From Alicycliphilus denitrificans_A (lineage in GTDB: Bacteria > Pseudomonadota > Gammaproteobacteria > Burkholderiales > Burkholderiaceae_C), in NCBI RefSeq assembly GCF_044792555.1, contig NZ_CP126238.1, positions 3,844,001-3,908,000 on the forward strand: a DNA stretch of 64,000 bases. The letters are read 5' to 3'. The notes beneath the pieces are model-generated. The model worked only from the letters and a program-made list of their open reading frames with translations. It was not told where the DNA came from and did not search any database. Positions 63,166-64,000 of this stretch are shown here, one piece after another (within the stretch, counting starts at the first letter, position 1; every line of letters begins with the position of its first letter). The translations under genes were made by a program, and so were the position numbers.

Positions 63166-64000
63166 ATGCCAATCTCCCAGCCACCCCGCCCCGGGCCACC
63201 GTCCGGATCGCCCCAGCCGCCCTGGCAGTGGAACCCCAACAAGCTGTGGCTGGTGATCCTGGCGCTGACGGCGCTGTTCTGGCTGCGCGATCTCTGGGTC
63301 ACCTCCAGCCAGGTGCAACCCATACCGTACAGCGAGTTCCTGCAGCACCTGAAGGCCGGCGAGCTGCAATCGCTGTCGATCAGCAGCCAGTTCATCGAAG
63401 GCCAGCTCAAGGCGCCGCTGCCCGACGGCCGCACGCGCATCGTCACCACGCGCGTCGAGCCCGCCCTGGCCGCGGAGCTGGCCGGCTACGACGTGCGCTT
63501 CGAAGGCGTGGTGGAGAACAAGCTGCTGAGCGAGTTGCTGTCCTGGGTGATCCCCGGCCTGCTGCTGCTGGCCGCGTGGAGCATCATCGGCCGGCGCCTT
63601 GCCGCACAAGGCGGCATGGGTGGACTGCTGTCCGTCGGCAAGAGCCGCGCCAAGCTGCACTCCGAGACCGACGTCAAGGTCAGCTTCGACGACGTGGCGG
63701 GCGTGGACGAGGCCAAGGCGGAGCTGCGCGAATCGGTGGAGTTCCTCAGGAACCCCAAGGACTACGGCCGGCTGGGTGCGCGCATGCCCAAGGGCATCCT
63801 GCTGGTGGGGCCGCCGGGCACCGGCAAGACGCTGCTGGCGCGCGCCATGGCCGGCGAGGCCGGCGTGCCCTTTTTCAGCATCACCGGCTCGGAGTTCGTG
63901 GAGATGTTCGTGGGCGTGGGCGCGGCGCGCGTGCGCGACCTGTTCGAGCAGGCCCGCGCCTCGGCGCCCTGCATCATCTTCATCGACGAGCTCGACGCCC
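63166..64000 (+). CDS. ftsH: FtsH-type membrane AAA protease (3' end outside window)
   Basis: At least 278 residues seen. GGAGAAGGAG at 63144-63153 precedes the ATG by about 12 bases. Pro-rich start, first membrane helix (LWLVILALTALFWL), short periplasmic domain (about residues 50-130), second helix, then AAA: VGPPGTGKTLLARAMAGEAG, ITGSEFVEMFVGVGAARVRD and IIFIDELDA. Pro-rich start and IDELDA rather than IDEIDA suggest an accessory FtsH rather than the essential copy (inference). The HEXXH protease site lies beyond the edge. Confidence 0.9.
   Translation, partial: MPISQPPRPGPPSGSPQPPWQWNPNKLWLVILALTALFWLRDLWVTSSQVQPIPYSEFLQHLKAGELQSLSISSQFIEGQLKAPLPDGRTRIVTTRVEPALAAELAGYDVRFEGVVENKLLSELLSWVIPGLLLLAAWSIIGRRLAAQGGMGGLLSVGKSRAKLHSETDVKVSFDDVAGVDEAKAELRESVEFLRNPKDYGRLGARMPKGILLVGPPGTGKTLLARAMAGEAGVPFFSITGSEFVEMFVGVGAARVRDLFEQARASAPCIIFIDELDA

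Overview
The window reads as high-GC chromosome of a motile betaproteobacterium of the Comamonadaceae type (Acidovorax/Alicycliphilus/Diaphorobacter-like). The reasons are the flagellar gene order (motAB-cheYZ, flhB-flhA-flhF-flhG-fliA, divergent flgNMA / flgBCDEFGH and flgIJKL), the betaproteobacterial style of the housekeeping genes (hemE-priA, nhaR-type regulator, yccA, rep, pldA, tgt) and a dispersed AT-rich motif that I associate with this family. The species assignment is an inference. No rRNA, tRNA or CRISPR was seen.

Region 1 (1-7655) looks like a modification and surface island at the edge of the flagellar cluster. It holds the end of a SAM methyltransferase, a TPR-GT41 (O-GlcNAc-transferase-like) glycosyltransferase, a 1243-residue protein built almost entirely of Thr/Ser-rich octapeptide repeats, and a TylF-type methyltransferase. 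The octad gene has a textbook sigma-28 (FliA) promoter (TAAA-N15-GCCGATAT), so it should be expressed with the late flagellar genes. I regard this as the most likely undescribed system here: a FliA-controlled repeat protein, possibly glycosylated and methylated by its neighbours.

Region 2 (7750-32549) is the motility core: stator (motAB), chemotaxis output (cheY, cheZ), export apparatus and its placement factors (flhB, flhA, flhF, and an flhG-position protein that has lost its Walker A motif), fliA, the flgN/flgM/flgA group on the minus strand, and rod, hook, ring and junction genes flgB to flgL. An unrecognised exported protein sits between flgH and flgI. An HDOD-domain protein follows flgL. 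flhB, flgB and flgI share an upstream pattern CTTTAG-N17-(C/G)A(C/T)AAT, a candidate class II flagellar promoter; flgM has a sigma-28 promoter.

Region 3 (32592-44977) holds transporters (SNF symporter, LysE, EamA), a PLP aminotransferase, a membrane diguanylate cyclase, a creatininase-family hydrolase, a DsbD/ScsB-type reductase, a periplasmic FGE-fold protein, an L,D-transpeptidase and hemE.

Region 4 (44978-47702) is a 616-bp non-coding stretch between hemE and priA. It carries two copies, exactly 325 bp apart, of a module made of an AT-rich element, a small stem-loop and a perfect DnaA box, followed by priA.

Region 5 (47755-64000) holds an NhaR-like regulator, yccA, a four-gene minus-strand cluster (ArnT-like transferase, GT2, GtrA, ChbG/YdjC deacetylase) that resembles hexosamine lipid A modification systems, an AEC permease, rep, pldA, a universal stress protein, tgt, a PAS protein, an ABC exporter pair and the start of an FtsH-type protease.

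Small mobile and repeat sequences recur: two 98%-identical 152-bp MITE-like elements in direct orientation about 23 kb apart (one with an 8-bp target duplication), an inverted pair of roughly 100-bp repeats in front of flhB and flgI, several REP/NIME-like hairpins, and about a dozen copies of a short motif around ATAGC...GCGCTT, three of them inside coding sequence.
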